Below, in pieces: positions 14,687-16,150 of a stretch of 16,150 nt of DNA. A program made the translations under genes and the position numbers. Location: NCBI GenBank assembly GCA_945938055.1, contig CAMEUH010000029.1:1-16150 (forward strand), written 5' to 3'. Position 1 is the stretch's first letter; each line of letters begins with the position of its first letter. Under the pieces are notes generated by a model. That model did no database searches and was not told where the DNA came from. It saw only the letters and a program-made list of their open reading frames with translations. Source of the DNA: an uncultured Eubacteriaceae bacterium (lineage in GTDB: Bacteria; Bacillota; Clostridia; Lachnospirales; Lachnospiraceae).

Positions 14687-15291
14687 TATTCAGCACACAC
14701 CTTTCTGATTATTGTATATATCCATTCGCTTACAACTGTTGCTTCCTCTAACATCTTTTTCTTCTCTACTTCAGGCAATCTATTTCTCAAACTCAAAATA
14801 ATACCGTCATCAACACGGTCCTTCCCCAATGTCTTTAATGCCTCAACAACCAAAGTGGTTGTCTCAGACATAAATGAAATTTCGCGATTTGCACGATGCT
14901 TAAAAGACAGCGTGATATTATCCCAAGAAAACTTTCTATATGGTCCGTCACTGATATAGGACCAGACAACAGGAACCTGCGTTGATAGTCCTAATTTATT
15001 TAATGCAATGTCTCCACATGGTGCAATGGTCCAACGAAAACTTCTGGCAATCGCATACGCTATCCTTTCAGGATTTGCAGGAATATACTCTTTAAGTAGC
15101 TTACTATATGTCGGCTTTTCATATACTCCATCTAAAATCCTGCGGATATTCTTTTCTTCCACCTGTCTTCCAAGACATTTTCTTACAGTTGTAGTAGTTG
15201 CAATATCCGTAAAATCCGAGGTTACAAATACAGTTCCACACTCAGCTATCTCTATCCTCTTTTTTATTTCAGCATAAATTCCATTTGCCAT
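14686..15291 (-). CDS. abiEi: AbiEi-type antitoxin / transcriptional regulator (DUF6088)
   Basis: 201-residue antitoxin partner of the AbiEii protein. The N-terminal 60 residues form a winged helix (YAEIKKRIEIAECGTVFVTS, then TTTVRKCLGRQ and RRILDGVYEKP). The C-terminal domain has the family stretch IAPCGDIALNKLGLSTQVP (89-107). AbiEi proteins bind inverted repeats in their own promoter and counteract the toxin without a stable protein complex. The ATG at 15291 is preferred because AAGGAG lies 9 nt upstream. A longer frame from 15348 would run through the promoter and operator. The stop overlaps the toxin start by one base. The promoter and inverted repeat lie directly upstream, as expected for autoregulation. 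Confidence 0.9.
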   Translation of the reverse strand: MANGIYAEIKKRIEIAECGTVFVTSDFTDIATTTTVRKCLGRQVEEKNIRRILDGVYEKPTYSKLLKEYIPANPERIAYAIARSFRWTIAPCGDIALNKLGLSTQVPVVWSYISDGPYRKFSWDNITLSFKHRANREISFMSETTTLVVEALKTLGKDRVDDGIILSLRNRLPEVEKKKMLEEATVVSEWIYTIIRKVCAE

Positions 15292-15307
15292 AAAACCACT
15301 CTCCTTA

Positions 15308-15348
15308 TTTGTCACGATTATTATATAATTTTCGTGACAAAAATGCAA
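15308..15348 (-). promoter_or_regulatory. AbiE promoter bracketed by a 10-bp inverted repeat
   Basis: Minus strand: -10 TATAAT (15325-15320), 17-bp spacer, weak -35 TTGCAT (15348-15343). The perfect inverted repeat TTTGTCACGA/TCGTGACAAA (15308-15317 and 15332-15341, 14 bp apart) flanks the -10 on both sides. Its arms fit the layout described for AbiEi-type antitoxins, which bind inverted repeats and bend the promoter DNA. Confidence 0.75.
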
Positions 15349-15393
15349 TCTGTTTTATAATATTATCTCTCTACTAATGGTTATTATCAAAAT

Positions 15394-15546
15394 TTGTGTA
15401 AAATCATACCAGAATCCGCAAGTTTCGGTGTCAAAATCAGTGGTGACAGTATGGAACCCGAATTTGAAGACGGGCAAATAGCATGGGTAATAAAGCAGGA
15501 TATGGTTGAAAATGGATAAATCGGGCTCTTCTCTCTAATAACCTGA
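15394..15546 (+). pseudogene. Relic of an S24-peptidase (LexA/CI-like) repressor
   Basis: The plus-strand frame reads IPESASFGVKISGDSMEPEF, then EDGQIAWVIKQDMVENG, a stop (15517-15519), then IGLFSL. GDSMEP holds the nucleophilic serine of the self-cleaving S24 domain. The stop replaces the codon expected to be Glu in NGEIG, consistent with a GAA-to-TAA mutation. The HTH half and the C-terminal end with the catalytic lysine are missing, so this is a fragment, probably of a prophage- or element-type repressor. Confidence 0.7.
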
Positions 15547-15671
15547 AAACAATTCGTGAATCATGAGGTCTTCTGCAAGAGGATATAGCCTCTGCCACAG
15601 GTTTCTGCACAAAAACTATCAGCAAAGTGGAACGTGGTGAACGGGCACCATCCGCTGAATTTATGATCTGA
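15513..15671 (+). pseudogene. Relic of an XRE-family HTH regulator
   Basis: The plus-strand frame reads NRALLSNNLKTIRES, a TGA stop (15564-15566), then GLLQEDIASATGFCTKTISK and VERGERAPSAEF. This is a nearly complete XRE helix-turn-helix. The stop stands where Arg is usual, consistent with a CGA-to-TGA change. After about 15662 the sequence no longer resembles the family and meets an opposite-strand relic. It overlaps the end of the S24 fragment in another frame, so the two come from different genes joined by a deletion. Confidence 0.7.
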
Positions 15672-15956
15672 ATTGGGTTTGTCAATTCTCTCAACAATAA
15701 GGCGTTCATGTTCGGTTGTCTTTTGAGCTTGCAATAGTTTTAGCTTTTTCCCACAACAGGTTATATTTGTATCTGTCATTGCAGTAATCATATTTCCACA
15801 ATTAGAACAGATATAAAAACACATTTTCTTCATGTTACCTCCAAAAACATCATTATCTTCCAAATTCCCAGAAAACAATGCTTCTAAATCAACATCAAAT
15901 ATTTTTGATAATTCTATTAAATAACAAGCTACTTTTGCCAATCTGACCAATTCCAC
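15672..15956 (-). pseudogene. Relic of an XRE regulator with desulforedoxin-like metal ribbon
   Basis: The minus-strand frame contains LIELSKIFDVDLEALFSGN (the end of an XRE HTH domain). A linker DNDVFGGNMKKMCF is followed by a CxxC...CC metal site in YICSNCGNMITA and NITCCGKKLKLL, resembling the desulforedoxin/desulfoferrodoxin iron site. The N-terminal HTH is missing or scrambled upstream (the frame opens at a GTG without a ribosome site), and the C-terminus runs into the oppositely oriented XRE relic near 15672. The frame continues to 15561 only as antisense of that relic. Probably non-functional. Confidence 0.6.
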
Positions 15957-15971
15957 AGGTTATAGATTTAC

Positions 15972-16067
15972 TCCCTTTTCGGAAAAGTGTTTCCATTCGG
16001 GTGTTTGAGATTTTACATCAACAATTCCCCTGCATTTCACAACTATGCACACAATTCCGAAAAGGGA
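15972..16067. repeat. 13-bp inverted repeat pair framing 96 bp
   Basis: TCCCTTTTCGGAA (15972-15984) and its exact reverse complement TTCCGAAAAGGGA (16055-16067) are 70 bp apart. The span contains no ORF. It could be a very small non-autonomous element with terminal repeats, or ends left by a lost insertion sequence. No target-site duplication was recognised. The rest of the DNA from 15957 to 16150 shows no gene to me. Confidence 0.4.
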
Positions 16068-16150
16068 CTAATTTTAAAATTGTTTACAGAACCGAAAATT
16101 CATATAACAGGAAATCCGTCCATCCGGTATTCTCTGCATAAAGGTTCTGC

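Noticed and set aside
1..16150. CRISPR arrays, rRNA genes, riboswitches and replication origins.
   Set aside because: No regularly spaced repeats, rRNA-like blocks, known aptamer cores or DnaA-box clusters were recognised.

Overview
The window looks like chromosomal accessory DNA from a low-GC Gram-positive gut anaerobe, most likely a Lachnospiraceae-type member of the Clostridia. The basis is AT-rich DNA, strong AAGGAGG-type ribosome sites, TTGACA/TATAAT-like promoters, and the families present (DUF4143 ATPase, YjbR-MGMT fusion, CbbX-like AAA+ ATPase, NRCH-type nuclease, AbiE, XRE plus DUF6036). No database search was possible, so the taxonomy is an inference.

Left part, 1-5.6 kb. A leftward three-gene unit (DUF4143 ATPase, YjbR-MGMT fusion, MarR regulator) ends at a likely hairpin terminator (81-110). 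It diverges from a rightward two-gene unit (CbbX/SpoVK-like AAA+ ATPase, MATE exporter). The intergenic region between them carries two near-identical 46-bp direct repeats, 83 bp apart, each centred on the palindrome TGCAACcaGTTGCA. A promoter is visible for each direction.

Middle, 5.6-10.5 kb, all leftward. A WYL-domain regulator has its own promoter and follows an unrecognised 378-residue, largely helical protein. Next, beyond a 14-bp perfect-stem terminator, is a tightly coupled ATPase/TOPRIM-like pair (8102-10026). This is the best candidate for a little-described system: an ABC/OLD-type ATPase overlapping by ATGA a TOPRIM-like protein that carries a six-cysteine cluster. Its promoter has an inverted repeat filling the -35/-10 spacer and a 16-bp perfect palindrome just after the -10. 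Four CCTTAAA elements lie in and upstream of it. The 500-bp leader also holds an XRE-regulator relic and two possible tiny ORFs.

Right part, 10.5-16.15 kb, mostly leftward. A membrane-anchored or secreted DNA/RNA nuclease and a GNAT acetyltransferase appear to form a small operon. Upstream of them is an XRE regulator plus a DUF6036 nucleotidyltransferase-like gene broken by an apparent 1-nt deletion, driven by a promoter with a TCGGTTAACCGA operator in its spacer. Then come a decayed lipoprotein gene and a complete AbiEi/AbiEii toxin-antitoxin pair with a 10-bp inverted repeat bracketing its -10. The right end is a graveyard of regulator fragments (S24 peptidase, XRE HTH, XRE with desulforedoxin-like ribbon) and a 13-bp inverted-repeat pair.

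Taken together, the right two-thirds reads as a defence/toxin-antitoxin island, with several self-regulated modules lying among decayed genes. That functional reading is inferred from family membership and layout.
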